DNA of 64,000 nt from Aldehydirespirator sp965220645 (GCA_965220645.1 OZ244836.1:2294001-2358000), one strand, 5' to 3'; counted from the stretch's first letter, positions 52,641 through 61,261 are shown. Numbers and translations: made by a program. Notes: a model not told the origin generated them from the letters alone.

Positions 52641-54713
52641 ATGCCTCCGGTGACCGTGCCCAGCGATCGGCGGGCCTTCGAGGTGGTGGCCCCGTTCGAG
52701 CCTGCCGGCGACCAGCCCAAGGCCATCGAGGCCCTGGCCGCGGGCGTGGCCGACGGGCACAGCTTCCAGACGCTGCTGGGCATCACCGGGTCGGGCAAGA
52801 GCGCCACCATCGCCTGGACCATCGAGCGGTCCCAGCGGCCCACACTGGTGCTGGCTCCCAACAAGTCCCTGGCCGCGCAGCTGGCCAACGAGTTGCGGGA
52901 GCTGTTCCCGCACAACCGGGTGGAGTACTTCGTCAGCTACTACGACTACTACCAGCCCGAGGCGTACATGCCGTCCAGCGACACCTACATCGAGAAGGAC
53001 TCGTCGGTCAACGACGAGATCGACCGGCTGCGCCACTCGGCCACCTCTGCGCTGCTCACCCGCCGCGACACCATCGTGGTGGCCTCGGTGTCGGCCATCT
53101 ACGGGCTCGGCTCGCCCGAGGAGTACGAGACCCAGCTGCTGGTGGTGAACCGGGGCGGCACGTACGACCAGCGGTCGATCCTGCGCCGGCTGGTGGACAT
53201 GCAGTACGAGCGCAACGACATGAACCTCACCCGGGGCAAGTTCCGGGTGCGGGGCGACACCATCGAGATCCACCGGGCCTACGACGAGACCGCGGTGCGG
53301 ATCGAGCTGTTCGGAGACGATGTGGACCGCATCACGGTGGTCGACCCGCTCACCGGCGAGCGGCTGGAGGACCTGGAGGACCTGGTGGTGTTCCCGGCCA
53401 CCCACTACGCCACCAGCGCCGAGCGCATGGAGAAGGCCATCACCAGGATCGAGAAGGAGTTGGCCGAGCGCCTGGCCCACTTCGAGGCCGAGGGCAAGCT
53501 GCTGGAGGCCCAGCGCCTGCAGATGCGCACCAGCTACGACCTCGAGATGATGGCCGAGCTCGGCTACTGCAACGGCATCGAGAACTATTCGGCGCCCATC
53601 GACGGCCGGCGCCCGGGCGAGTCGCCGTACACGCTGCTCGACTACTTCCCCGCGGACTTCCTCATGGTGATCGACGAGTCGCACGTGGCCGTGCCCCAGC
53701 TCCACGGCCAGTACGAGGGCGACCGCAGCCGCAAGGCGACCTTGATCGACCACGGCTTCCGGCTTCCTTCGGCGGCCGACAACCGGCCCCTGCGCTTCGA
53801 CGAGGTGATGAACCGGCTCAACCAGGTGATCTTCATGTCGGCCACCCCCAGCGCCTACGAGCTGCAGGTGTCCGACCAGGTGGTGGAGCAGATCGTGCGG
53901 CCGACAGGGCTGGTCGACCCCGAGGTGGTGGTGAAGCCGACCAAGGGCCAGATCGACGACCTGCACGAGCTGATCGGCCAGCGGGTGGAGCAGGGCCAGC
54001 GGGTGCTGGTGACCACCCTCACCAAGAAGATGTCCGAAGACCTCACCGACTACCTGCTGGAGCTCGGGCTGCGGGTCCGGTACCTGCACAGCGAGGTGGA
54101 CACGGTGCGCCGCATCGAGATCCTGCGGGATCTGCGCCTGGGGGAGTTCGACGTGCTGGTGGGGATCAACCTGCTGCGTGAGGGCCTGGACCTGCCCGAG
54201 GTGTCCCTGGTGGCCATCCTGGACGCCGACAAGGAGGGCTTCCTGCGCAGCGAGACGTCACTGATCCAGACCATGGGGCGCGCCGCCCGCAATGTGGACG
54301 GCCAGGTGGTGATGTACGCCGACGTCGTCACCGACTCGATGCGGCGGGCGATCTCGGAGACGATGCGACGCCGGGGCCTGCAGGAAGCCCACAACGAGAT
54401 CCACGGCATCGATCCGACCACGATCCGCAAGGCGGTCACCGACATCCTGGCCATGATCCGCCCCGATCGCGAAGGTGCACCGGTGCCCGACGGCGAAGTG
54501 GGCGGCGAGCGCGGGGGAGGGCTGGCCGCGGCCCGCCGCCGCCGTGACGGCCCCGACCTGGGCGAGCTGCCCGACGCCGAGCTGGAGCGCCTGATCCGCA
54601 CGCTGGACGAGGAGATGCGCGAGGCAGCCGGCGACCTGCGCTTCGAGTACGCGGCCCGCCTGCGGGACGAGATCAAGGACCTACGCCGAGAGCTGGCCGA
54701 GATACGCGGCTGA
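52641..54713 (+). CDS. uvrB: Excinuclease ABC subunit B
   Basis: UvrB is the DNA-loading helicase subunit of nucleotide excision repair. The 690-residue protein has Walker A in LLGITGSGKSAT, the beta-hairpin region VEYFVSYYDYYQPEAYMPSSDTYIEKDSS, the DEAD-like VIDESHV, and motif VI QTMGRAARN. The C-terminal UVR domain (ERLIRTLDEEMREAAGDLRFEYAARLRDEI) binds UvrC. Length is normal. In mycobacteria uvrB follows coaE closely; here 12.8 kb of galactoside genes lie between. The start has no clear ribosome-binding site; the 40-bp dispersed repeat occupies that position. Confidence 0.97.
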   Translation: MPPVTVPSDRRAFEVVAPFEPAGDQPKAIEALAAGVADGHSFQTLLGITGSGKSATIAWTIERSQRPTLVLAPNKSLAAQLANELRELFPHNRVEYFVSYYDYYQPEAYMPSSDTYIEKDSSVNDEIDRLRHSATSALLTRRDTIVVASVSAIYGLGSPEEYETQLLVVNRGGTYDQRSILRRLVDMQYERNDMNLTRGKFRVRGDTIEIHRAYDETAVRIELFGDDVDRITVVDPLTGERLEDLEDLVVFPATHYATSAERMEKAITRIEKELAERLAHFEAEGKLLEAQRLQMRTSYDLEMMAELGYCNGIENYSAPIDGRRPGESPYTLLDYFPADFLMVIDESHVAVPQLHGQYEGDRSRKATLIDHGFRLPSAADNRPLRFDEVMNRLNQVIFMSATPSAYELQVSDQVVEQIVRPTGLVDPEVVVKPTKGQIDDLHELIGQRVEQGQRVLVTTLTKKMSEDLTDYLLELGLRVRYLHSEVDTVRRIEILRDLRLGEFDVLVGINLLREGLDLPEVSLVAILDADKEGFLRSETSLIQTMGRAARNVDGQVVMYADVVTDSMRRAISETMRRRGLQEAHNEIHGIDPTTIRKAVTDILAMIRPDREGAPVPDGEVGGERGGGLAAARRRRDGPDLGELPDAELERLIRTLDEEMREAAGDLRFEYAARLRDEIKDLRRELAEIRG

Positions 54714-54724
54714 GGTGAAATGTC

Positions 54725-54747
54725 AGGTCAGAATTATGACCTATACT
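54725..54747. promoter_or_regulatory. Operator and -10 element of the toxin-antitoxin operon
   Basis: AGGTCA (54725-54730) and TGACCT (54737-54742) are perfect arms around GAATTA. TATACT (54742-54747) overlaps the right arm and ends seven bases before the antitoxin GTG, so the message would be leaderless. Binding of the antitoxin would cover the -10, the standard autoregulation of such operons. Confidence 0.6.
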
Positions 54748-54754
54748 CGGACTC

Positions 54755-55009
54755 GTGACTGAAACGCTCCCGTTCTCCGAAGTCAAGGCTCATCTTTCTG
54801 AAATGGCCGACCGGGTCGAGAGCCAGCACGATCGCATCTTGGTGACCCGCAACGGCCGCCCCTCGTTCATGCTGATGAACCCCGATGATCTGGAGTCTCT
54901 GGAGGAGACCCTTGACATCCTCAGCGATCCGGAACTGGTCGAATCGTTGCGCATATCGCGGCAAGAAGCCGCCGAGGGGAAACACCTGCCTCTTCCTGAC
55001 AGATTCTGA
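54755..55009 (+). CDS. Type II antitoxin, Phd/YefM (RelB-like) family
   Basis: This 84-residue protein starts at a GTG. The N-terminal half (LPFSEVKAHLSEMADRVESQHDRILVTRNGRPSFMLMNPDDL) is the Phd/YefM DNA-binding domain: SEVK, the helix, and the GRP-x-x turn. The C-terminal half (ETLDILSDPELVESLRISRQEAAEGKHLP) is the helical toxin-binding tail. It neutralises the toxin encoded nine bases downstream and, with it, should repress the operon through the palindrome directly upstream. The pair lies between uvrB and uvrA in a variable stretch. Confidence 0.92.
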   Translation: MTETLPFSEVKAHLSEMADRVESQHDRILVTRNGRPSFMLMNPDDLESLEETLDILSDPELVESLRISRQEAAEGKHLPLPDRF

Positions 55010-55018
55010 GGCGATCTC

Positions 55019-55282
55019 GTGTACCAGGCGAGAATCACGCCTGAGGCCATGCGCAACATCGGCCAGTTGCCTGACAAAGTGCGACACGCTGCAATGGCCA
55101 CCATCACCGGCGCCATTGCCGAGAACCCCCGGCGCGTTGGAAAGCCACTCGGCGGCAAGCTCAAGGGTTTCTGGTCCGCTCGGCGGGGCGACTATCGCAT
55201 CGTCTACGCGATCTGGGAGGACGACAGGGTGGTAATGATCCACCGGATCCAGCACCGCCGACACGTCTACCGGCCAGGCTGA
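55019..55282 (+). CDS. RelE/ParE-family toxin
   Basis: This 87-residue protein starts at a GTG with GAGGCGA upstream. The RelE fold text is complete: RITPEAMRNIGQLPDKVRHAAMATI, then NPRRVGKPLGGKLKGFWSARRGDYRIVYAIWEDDRVVMIHRIQHRRHVYR. The arginines and the terminal histidine/tyrosine of ribosome-dependent RelE nucleases are present (RRGDYRIVY and HRRHVY), so an mRNA interferase is more likely than a ParE gyrase poison. The protein is basic, opposite to its antitoxin. It is the last gene of the pair. Confidence 0.92.
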   Translation: MYQARITPEAMRNIGQLPDKVRHAAMATITGAIAENPRRVGKPLGGKLKGFWSARRGDYRIVYAIWEDDRVVMIHRIQHRRHVYRPG

Positions 55283-55313
55283 GCACGCTCAGCCGTTCGC
55301 TCCCGGAGAAGGG

Positions 55314-55757
55314 TCAGGTTGCTTCGAAGATCTCGGCTCCGCTCCAGCAGGTCACCGTGTCCGGATCGACGGCGATGCCGCCTCCGCACGTGCATCTCGG
55401 GCGCTGATCGTCGAGGAGGCGGCCCTCTGAGTCCCAGAGTTGCAGCGTGTGCTCGCGCACGGGCTCGCGCACGACTCTCAGCCAGCGTCCGCGGCCCCTG
55501 GCGGTAAGTGCTTCGACCAAGGCTGAGACCATGTCCGGCGGCACGGGCTCGTTGGTCTTGATGCAGTAGAACGTGCCGCCGATACAGAGTTCGTGGGGGC
55601 CGTACTCGTACTTGTCGAGGTAGTTCACAGCGCGCTGGGGGTCGTAATCCGGCGGCGGCTCGCCGTCGAGAGTCAGGGTCTGGCGTCCGTCGGTGCGCAT
55701 GGAGTACAGGTTGACCGCGACCCATGACTCGCGAGCGAAGGGGATGGTGCCCGTCAT
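55314..55757 (-). CDS. Hypothetical protein with C-terminal CxCGGG motif
   Basis: I do not recognise this 147-residue protein. AGGAGG lies seven bases upstream of the ATG, so it is very likely expressed. The N-terminal half (TGTIPFARESWVAVNLYSMRTDGRQTL) looks like beta structure. The centre reads DKYEYGPHELCIGGTFYCIKTNEPVPPDMVSALVEAL. The end has PRCTCGGGIAVDPDTVTCWSGAEIFEA, where two or three cysteines could bind a metal. It is convergent with the toxin gene and divergent from the HNH gene. No membrane or signal segment is seen. Confidence 0.65.
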   Translation of the reverse strand: MTGTIPFARESWVAVNLYSMRTDGRQTLTLDGEPPPDYDPQRAVNYLDKYEYGPHELCIGGTFYCIKTNEPVPPDMVSALVEALTARGRGRWLRVVREPVREHTLQLWDSEGRLLDDQRPRCTCGGGIAVDPDTVTCWSGAEIFEAT

Positions 55758-55819
55758 CCGGTTTCCTCCTCAGGTTCTAGAGAAATCTCAGGAAATAGCT
55801 GTAAACAACATAACAATGC

Positions 55820-55849
55820 TTGACAAGTGTCACACCCCTATGGCATGAT
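55820..55849 (+). promoter_or_regulatory. Promoter of the HNH endonuclease gene
   Basis: TTGACA (55820-55825), a perfect -35, is followed after 18 bases by CATGAT (55844-55849). The gene's ATG begins six bases later, so transcription would start at or next to the start codon, giving a leaderless message. Confidence 0.6.
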
Positions 55850-55855
55850 TTGACC

Positions 55856-57154
55856 ATGGGTTTGGAAGCTGCTCAGCGGGTGCGGGACGGTCTGGCGGAG
55901 TTGATCCGTCTGGTCAACTCCGGGGGCGCGTCGACGGCTGACGCCAAGCGGGTTCTGTCAGAGTCGAGGGCGTTCGCCGCGCAGGTGGCGGTGTTGCAGG
56001 CCGATGCGGCCGCCCTGGTCACGGCGGGAGAGCGGCACGGTGATGGCGGGGCGGGTGTGCTGGCCCGGGCCGCGGGGCTATCGAGGCGGGAGGCGGCCGG
56101 ACAGGTCAAGGCGGTGGGGCAACTTCAGTCCATGCCTGACGTGCGCGATGCCCTGACGGAGGGGAAGATCCCGCTGGCCAACGCCAAGACGCTCGCCCGG
56201 GCGTCGGAGAACACCAGCGCAGGCCAGGTCGAGGGGGACGGTGGCCTGCTGGAGAAGGCCGCCTCGCTGTCGCCTGAGCAGTTCGCCCGGGAGGCCAGTC
56301 GATGGGTCGCGCAGCGCCAGGACGACGGTGGCGAGGACGAGTACCGGCGCCAGCGGGCTCGCCGGCGGCTGAGCGTCTGGAAGGACGATGCCGACGGCAT
56401 GGTGCACCTGCGGGGCGAGCTTGATCCGGTAGCAGGGGCCAAGCTGCGCACACGGCTACTCAAGGAGGCCGAGCGGCTGCGGCGATGCGATCTCGGCAAG
56501 CCCGTTGGGGAGGCACGCAGCCTTCCCCAGCGTCTGGCCGACGCTTTGGACACGCTGACCGAGCCCGGCCGCTCGGCCAACAGTCGCCGGAGTGGGTCGC
56601 CGGCCGACATCACCATTGTCCAGCACCTGTCCCCGGAGGGCGACAAGGCGTTCGCGGAGGTCGCCGACGGCGGCGTGATCCCCGAGAGCGTGCTCGAGGA
56701 GCACTTCTGCAACGCCAGGATCGTGGGAATCGTGTTCAGCAGCAAGGGCCAGCCGCTGTGGCGGGGCCCTGCGCTCAAGCGGCCGACCAAGGCCCAGATG
56801 GATGCGCTGATCGCCCGCTACGGCGGATGCGCAGGCTGCGGCCAGCACTCCGTCATGAGCCAGGCCCATCACATCCGGCCTCGGTCGCAGGGAGGCCCCA
56901 CCGATATCGACAATTTGATGCCGCTGTGCTGGGGCTGCCACGACAATGTGCACCTCCACGGGTGGCGGGTGGTGCCCGACGGGCGGGGCCGGCACGCCAT
57001 CGCGCCGCCCGAGCGGATCCGCTACGGTCCCGCACGCGCCCCCGCCCCGCCGCCGATCCACAGCCCGCCCAGCCGGCGGCGCCGAGCCGGCACGTCCAGT
57101 CGCCAGTCCAGTGTGCCCAAAGTCGAGCCCGAACCGCTCCTCACGGTCACCTAG
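55856..57154 (+). CDS. DUF222 domain HNH endonuclease (13E12-like)
   Basis: The product has 432 residues from the ATG at 55856. The N-terminal 280 residues are the alpha-helical DUF222 region (RDGLAELIRLVNSGGASTADAKR; LSRREAAGQVKAV; RRRLSVWKDDADGMVHLRGELDPVAGAKL). The HNH nuclease motif is in the C-terminal part: CAGCGQHSVMSQAHHIRPRSQGGPTDIDNLMPLCWGCHDNVHLHGW, with CxxC pairs for zinc and the HH catalytic site. A basic proline-rich tail follows. Such genes occur in many near-copies in actinobacteria, often next to mobile DNA; their function is not established. Confidence 0.9.
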   Translation: MGLEAAQRVRDGLAELIRLVNSGGASTADAKRVLSESRAFAAQVAVLQADAAALVTAGERHGDGGAGVLARAAGLSRREAAGQVKAVGQLQSMPDVRDALTEGKIPLANAKTLARASENTSAGQVEGDGGLLEKAASLSPEQFAREASRWVAQRQDDGGEDEYRRQRARRRLSVWKDDADGMVHLRGELDPVAGAKLRTRLLKEAERLRRCDLGKPVGEARSLPQRLADALDTLTEPGRSANSRRSGSPADITIVQHLSPEGDKAFAEVADGGVIPESVLEEHFCNARIVGIVFSSKGQPLWRGPALKRPTKAQMDALIARYGGCAGCGQHSVMSQAHHIRPRSQGGPTDIDNLMPLCWGCHDNVHLHGWRVVPDGRGRHAIAPPERIRYGPARAPAPPPIHSPPSRRRRAGTSSRQSSVPKVEPEPLLTVT

Positions 57155-57161
57155 GGCCGAG

Positions 57162-57602
57162 ATGCACTGGAAGGACACGGCTGAGCAGGTTGAAGCCGGG
57201 CTCGCGACGATGCTGGCGTGGGCGGCGGGCGACCTTGTGACTTCCTCCGAGATGCTGAGAGCGTGCGACCTGGTCTCAGCCAGCGCAGTGAAGATGGCGA
57301 ATCTCGCCAGGATCGAGGGCACCTCGATCGAGGAGCTTCAGGACATCGTGCAGGCTTGCCGAGCCATCTCGGCGAAGGTGGCCTTGTTCGATATGCGAGT
57401 GCGGGCGCTGCTGGCGGTGATGCCAGGTCTGGCCACCATCCGAGATGCGACTGCGATTCCAAGTGTGGCCGCGATCCGAGATGTGGCCGCGATCCAGAAT
57501 GGATCCGTGATGCGAAATGAGGCCGTGATGCAAAATGAGGCCGTGACACAAGATGTGGCCGTGAAGCGAAATGAAGGTATAGGCAACAGCGCGGTGGCAT
57601 GA
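57162..57602 (+). CDS. Hypothetical protein with C-terminal hexapeptide repeat
   Basis: This 146-residue protein starts at the ATG seven bases after the HNH gene, with no recognised family. The first 85 residues are helical (HWKDTAEQVEAGLATMLAWAAGDLV; CDLVSASAVKMANLARIEG; LQDIVQACRAISAKVALFDMRVRALL). The last 55 are about nine hexapeptides of the type [DN][VE]A[AV][IM][RQ] encoded by an 18-base tandem repeat that is less GC-rich than its neighbours. It may form a regular helix or a beta-solenoid. It lies between the HNH and PP2C genes with gaps under ten bases, so all three may be one operon. Confidence 0.6.
   Translation: MHWKDTAEQVEAGLATMLAWAAGDLVTSSEMLRACDLVSASAVKMANLARIEGTSIEELQDIVQACRAISAKVALFDMRVRALLAVMPGLATIRDATAIPSVAAIRDVAAIQNGSVMRNEAVMQNEAVTQDVAVKRNEGIGNSAVA
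57426..57587 (+). repeat. 18-bp degenerate tandem repeat, about nine units
   Basis: Units read like GATGTGGCCGCGATCCGA with changes, keeping the codon frame. The encoded hexapeptides run GLATIR, DATAIP, SVAAIR, DVAAIQ, NGSVMR, NEAVMQ, NEAVTQ, DVAVKR, NEGIGN. The last units are richer in A and T, with AAATGA-like text. It lies entirely in the coding sequence of the hypothetical gene. Confidence 0.75.
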
Positions 57603-57609
57603 TCGGGGT

Positions 57610-58392
57610 GTGGGCAGGTCGGATGATCGGTCGGAAAGAGGCGCCTCCGTAGCAGCTGCGAGTGACGTCGGGCCTCGGCAGGTGAACGAGGACCGGGCGC
57701 TTGCCGTGGTCTCCGAGGACGATCGCAGCTGGGTTATCGCGGTGGCCGACGGGCTGGGTGGTCACACCCGGGGCGATGAAGCGGCGCAGGCCTCGGTGGA
57801 GGGACTGCCCCAGCGGATCGCCAGCGCCAACGAGATGGCTGCCGCCTTCGGGGAGGCCAACGAGCGGGTACTGGCCCTGACCGGGCCGGAGACGTGGCAG
57901 AAGAACCTGCCCCTGTTCATGTTCCCGATGAGCACCCTTTGCGTGGCCGCGTGGACCCCCGAGAGCGGACTGCTAATCGGCTGGATGGGCGACACCCTGC
58001 CGTTCGTGGCCAACGCCGGGCCCGGCGGGTTCAGCGGCTTCCTCTGCGGCCGCCCGCACAGGATCCCAGGGGGCAGTATCGAGATCTGCCTGGGAATGCC
58101 GCCCACTGGCGACTCGACAGGTCCAGGGTCGGTAGAGGTCGAGATGATCGGGGAGTCCGGCGACGGAACCCAGCCCGACGCGGTGATACTCGCCAGCGAC
58201 GGCGCCTGGGAGCCGTTCGTGTACGAGCACGGCGTCGAGTGGCTGTCGGATGCTTCGCCCAGCGGCGGCATCGGGGCGGCCTGCGGAACTGGTGCATCGA
58301 CGGCCGACGAGGTCGCCGGCAGCATTCTGGACGAGGCCCGCCGCCTGGGCCTCAACGACAACGCCACCATCGCCGTCGCGCTCTGGCGCTGA
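57610..58392 (+). CDS. PP2C-family Ser/Thr protein phosphatase
   Basis: This 260-residue protein starts at a GTG seven bases after the preceding gene. The metal and phosphate motifs of PP2C phosphatases are in order: QVNEDRALAV, VADGLGGHTRGDEAA, GWMGDTLPFV, ILASDGAWE and LNDNATIAVALW. There is no transmembrane segment, so it is a soluble cytoplasmic enzyme, unlike the membrane-anchored PstP of the division cluster. It could reverse phosphorylation by a Ser/Thr kinase, for example of the FHA protein at 3755, but no kinase is in the window. It precedes the WSPDG-repeat lipoprotein gene by 140 bases. Confidence 0.9.
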   Translation: MGRSDDRSERGASVAAASDVGPRQVNEDRALAVVSEDDRSWVIAVADGLGGHTRGDEAAQASVEGLPQRIASANEMAAAFGEANERVLALTGPETWQKNLPLFMFPMSTLCVAAWTPESGLLIGWMGDTLPFVANAGPGGFSGFLCGRPHRIPGGSIEICLGMPPTGDSTGPGSVEVEMIGESGDGTQPDAVILASDGAWEPFVYEHGVEWLSDASPSGGIGAACGTGASTADEVAGSILDEARRLGLNDNATIAVALWR

Positions 58393-58532
58393 TTCCCGGC
58401 CCGCCGACCGGCTCGGAAACGAGTGCCTGCCCATGTTCTACGCTGCGTCACGGGGTCTGCCATGACCGACAATCCGTTCCGAAGCAGCTGCTCGGCGGGA
58501 ACCAAACCAGACGCGGCCACGTCTCAGCATCA

Positions 58533-61124
58533 ATGAGGACCACAAGCACCGGAGCCCGAGCCTTGATCGGCGTGATCGCGCTCGCCGGCCTTGTGGCCAG
58601 CGGCTGTGGCCAGGACGCCGAGGTGAGCCCAGCGCCGGACCCCGCGACTGCGACACCTACGGACGCCCAAGGCACTACGGGCACAACGGACACCCAGGCA
58701 CCCGCTCCAAGCACCACGGACACCCAAGCACCTGATCCCAGCACAACCAAGTCCCCAACAACTAGCACCGCCACCACAGAGCCCCCAACCACAACCGCAC
58801 CAACCGCAGAGACCACCGGGCCCACCTCGACCACGACAGAAGCCCCAACACCCACCACCACTGAGCCCCCAACCACAACCGCACCAACCGCAGAGACCAC
58901 AAGAGCCCAGACGCCCGAGGCAGCCGTCACCGAAGCCACGACAACAACCGAACCGGCTACTGACAGAACAGAAGCAACCGAGGCGCAAGCACCAGACTCC
59001 GGCACCACCGAGAGCCCCGGCACAGTTCCTCTCGAAGAAGACCCGCCGGAATCGACCACCGGCACTGACGGGTCCGAGGCGCCCGATGACACCAGCCAAG
59101 CCGGGGCAGAGCCCGCCGCGCCGGTCAACCTGGAGCCGCGGCTCGCCTTCATCAGCAACATGGACCACGACTCCGAGATCGTGGTCTGGAACGTCGACGG
59201 ATCCGGCGCAGAACTGCTGACCGACAACTTCGACGATGATCGGTACCCGGCCTGGTCCCCGGACGGCGCCCGGATCGCCTTCGTGAGCGACCGGGCCGGG
59301 ATTTACGACATCTACACCGCCAACGCCGACGGCTCAGACCCCGTGCAGGTCACCGACGACAACTTCCGGGAGAGCCGCCTGGCCTGGTCCCCCGACGGAA
59401 CGCGGATCGCCTATGTCCGCTTCTCGCACGACGGGTACTACCGCCCCGACGACCACACCTACGGCGACGAGTTCTTCGATTACAGCGACGAAGACTTCGA
59501 CATCTTCGTGGTGGGCGCCGACGGCTCCAATCCAGTTCGGGTCACGCACGACGACTACCGGGAGCTGGCGCCGGTGTGGTCGCCCGACGGAACGCGAATC
59601 GCCTACACGCGAGACGTCGAACCCGATACCCGGAATGTCAGACTCCAGATCATCGTGGTCGGCGCCGACGGCTCCGAACCGTTCAAGCTTGCCGACGACG
59701 GCATCGATCCCGTCTGGTCGCCCGACGGCACCGGAATCGCCTACGACGGCAACCGCGGCCGCATCCACGTAGCCGAGGCGGACGGATCCAGCACCCGGCA
59801 ACTCGTACAGGGAGAGAACCCGAGCTGGTCGCCCGACAGCACCCGAATCGCCTACAGCAGCGACCGCTATCCCGCTACCGCCGGACGGACCGAGGCGGGC
59901 ACCAGCGACGACATCCTGCTGCTGGCAGGGAGCGGCGCCGGGCTGCTCGACGACATCGAGCCACCCGCTTGGGAGATCCACATCATCGAGGCCGACGGCA
60001 CCAACCCCGTACAACTCACCGACGACCGCTACGACAAGTTCGATCCGCAATGGTCACCCGACGGCACCCGCATCCTCTACACGTACGGCGATGCGATCTA
60101 CGTGATGAACGCCGACGGCACCGGAAGCCGACTGGTGGCCGAGGATGGCCGCGACGTGTCCTGGTCGCCCGATGGATTGCATCTCATCTACACACGGCCA
60201 CCCGTGCACTACGTCTTCGACCTATTCGTGGTGGAAGCGGACGGCACCGACATGAGGAAGCTCGCCGATCGCGCCACCGGTCCGGTGTGGTCACCCGACG
60301 GCACCCGCATCGCCTACAGCCGAGACGGCGAGATCACGGTGGCCAACGCTGACGGAACGAGGGCACGCGAACTCACCGACACCTCCTCACGCCCCAGAGG
60401 CGTTGTCAACTCATGGCCCTCATGGTCGCCGGACGGCACCCGCATCTCCTACAACCACGGCGGTACGGGCTTCGAGGTCTACGTCATGGATGCCGACGGC
60501 ACGAGCCAGATGCCGGTCACGCCCAATGTAGGAGAACAGGGACCGACGCCCTGGTCACCCGACGGGCGGAGAATCGCATACAGCGTTCCCGGGCCCCTCG
60601 ACAGCCACATAGTTCTCGTTGACGCCGACGGAGCCAACCCGGTGCCGCTCACCGGTGACAACAGCACCTTCCACGAGAGACGCAACCTGTGCCCAGAATG
60701 GTCGCCCGACGGGCTGCGGATCGCCTTCAGGAGCGAGGCGGTGCTCACCTTCAACGACTACAAGCTGTACGTGATCGACGTTGCCGGAACGAACGCAACG
60801 CAACTCGTTGAGAGCGACGACTTCACGGGCTGCCCCCACTGGTCGCCCGACGGCACCCGACTCGCGTACCACGTCAACCGGGGGGACAACTACAGGATCT
60901 GGGAGATCTACACGATGGACCCCGACGGCCGCGACGTCGTGAGGCTGACCGACAGCGGCGCGGGCCCGGTCTGGTCCCCCGACGGCACCCGCATCGCCTT
61001 CGTCAGCGACCGCGACGGCGACTGGGAGATCTTCGTCATGGACTTCGACGGCAGCAACCAGACCCAGCTCACGTTCAACAACGACAACGACTGGGGGCCC
61101 ACCTGGTATCCGCTGGGGGGCTAG
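58533..61124 (+). CDS. Lipoprotein with Thr/Pro-rich stalk and 14 WSPDG (PD40/TolB-like) repeats
   Basis: The ATG at 58533 begins MRTTSTGARALIGVIALAGL with lipobox VASGC (C25), giving 863 residues. A 170-residue stalk rich in Thr, Pro and Glu follows, with internal repeats (TTEPPTTTAPTAETT twice). From about 205 the chain is PD40-type beta-propeller repeats, each with a WSPDGTRIAY-like core; 13 are clear and a 14th ends WYPLGG. TolB-like propellers bind proteins or sugars. The stalk would hold the propeller away from the membrane. Ligand and partner are unknown. A decayed copy of the last repeat follows at 61178. Confidence 0.85.
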   Translation: MRTTSTGARALIGVIALAGLVASGCGQDAEVSPAPDPATATPTDAQGTTGTTDTQAPAPSTTDTQAPDPSTTKSPTTSTATTEPPTTTAPTAETTGPTSTTTEAPTPTTTEPPTTTAPTAETTRAQTPEAAVTEATTTTEPATDRTEATEAQAPDSGTTESPGTVPLEEDPPESTTGTDGSEAPDDTSQAGAEPAAPVNLEPRLAFISNMDHDSEIVVWNVDGSGAELLTDNFDDDRYPAWSPDGARIAFVSDRAGIYDIYTANADGSDPVQVTDDNFRESRLAWSPDGTRIAYVRFSHDGYYRPDDHTYGDEFFDYSDEDFDIFVVGADGSNPVRVTHDDYRELAPVWSPDGTRIAYTRDVEPDTRNVRLQIIVVGADGSEPFKLADDGIDPVWSPDGTGIAYDGNRGRIHVAEADGSSTRQLVQGENPSWSPDSTRIAYSSDRYPATAGRTEAGTSDDILLLAGSGAGLLDDIEPPAWEIHIIEADGTNPVQLTDDRYDKFDPQWSPDGTRILYTYGDAIYVMNADGTGSRLVAEDGRDVSWSPDGLHLIYTRPPVHYVFDLFVVEADGTDMRKLADRATGPVWSPDGTRIAYSRDGEITVANADGTRARELTDTSSRPRGVVNSWPSWSPDGTRISYNHGGTGFEVYVMDADGTSQMPVTPNVGEQGPTPWSPDGRRIAYSVPGPLDSHIVLVDADGANPVPLTGDNSTFHERRNLCPEWSPDGLRIAFRSEAVLTFNDYKLYVIDVAGTNATQLVESDDFTGCPHWSPDGTRLAYHVNRGDNYRIWEIYTMDPDGRDVVRLTDSGAGPVWSPDGTRIAFVSDRDGDWEIFVMDFDGSNQTQLTFNNDNDWGPTWYPLGG
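58779..58900 (+). repeat. Exact 38-bp direct repeat in the lipoprotein stalk
   Basis: The same 38 bases, beginning GAGCCCCCAACCACAACC, occur at 58779-58816 and 58863-58900, 84 bases apart. They encode EPPTTTAPTAETT. A 10-residue repeat (TDTQAPAPST, TDTQAPDPST) lies just upstream. Slippage or recombination here would change stalk length in 28-codon steps. Confidence 0.8.
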
Positions 61125-61177
61125 CAAGGGCGGTGAACACGACGCCGTCGTCGCTCTGGATGACCTTGTCGAACAGA

Positions 61178-61261
61178 GCCGACGGCACGAACCAGACCCA
61201 GCTGACGTTCAACAACGACGAGGACCGTGCTCCCGTGCGGTCGCCCTTGCCGATGGGGTGA
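61178..61261 (+). pseudogene. Decayed duplicate of the last WSPDG-type repeat
   Basis: The 28-codon fragment reads ADGTNQTQLTFNNDEDRAPV and ends in RSPLPMG and a stop. It matches the end of the preceding lipoprotein (DGSNQTQLTFNNDNDWGPTW) for about 16 residues and then departs. It has no start codon and no upstream coding context. It is likely the remnant of a duplication or recombination at the 3' end of that gene. Confidence 0.6.

Noticed and set aside
57894..58532. Upstream extension of the WSPDG-repeat lipoprotein frame into the PP2C gene
   Set aside because: The extension overlaps the PP2C gene in another frame and would bury the lipoprotein signal peptide; the ATG at 58533 with its lipobox is the clear start.
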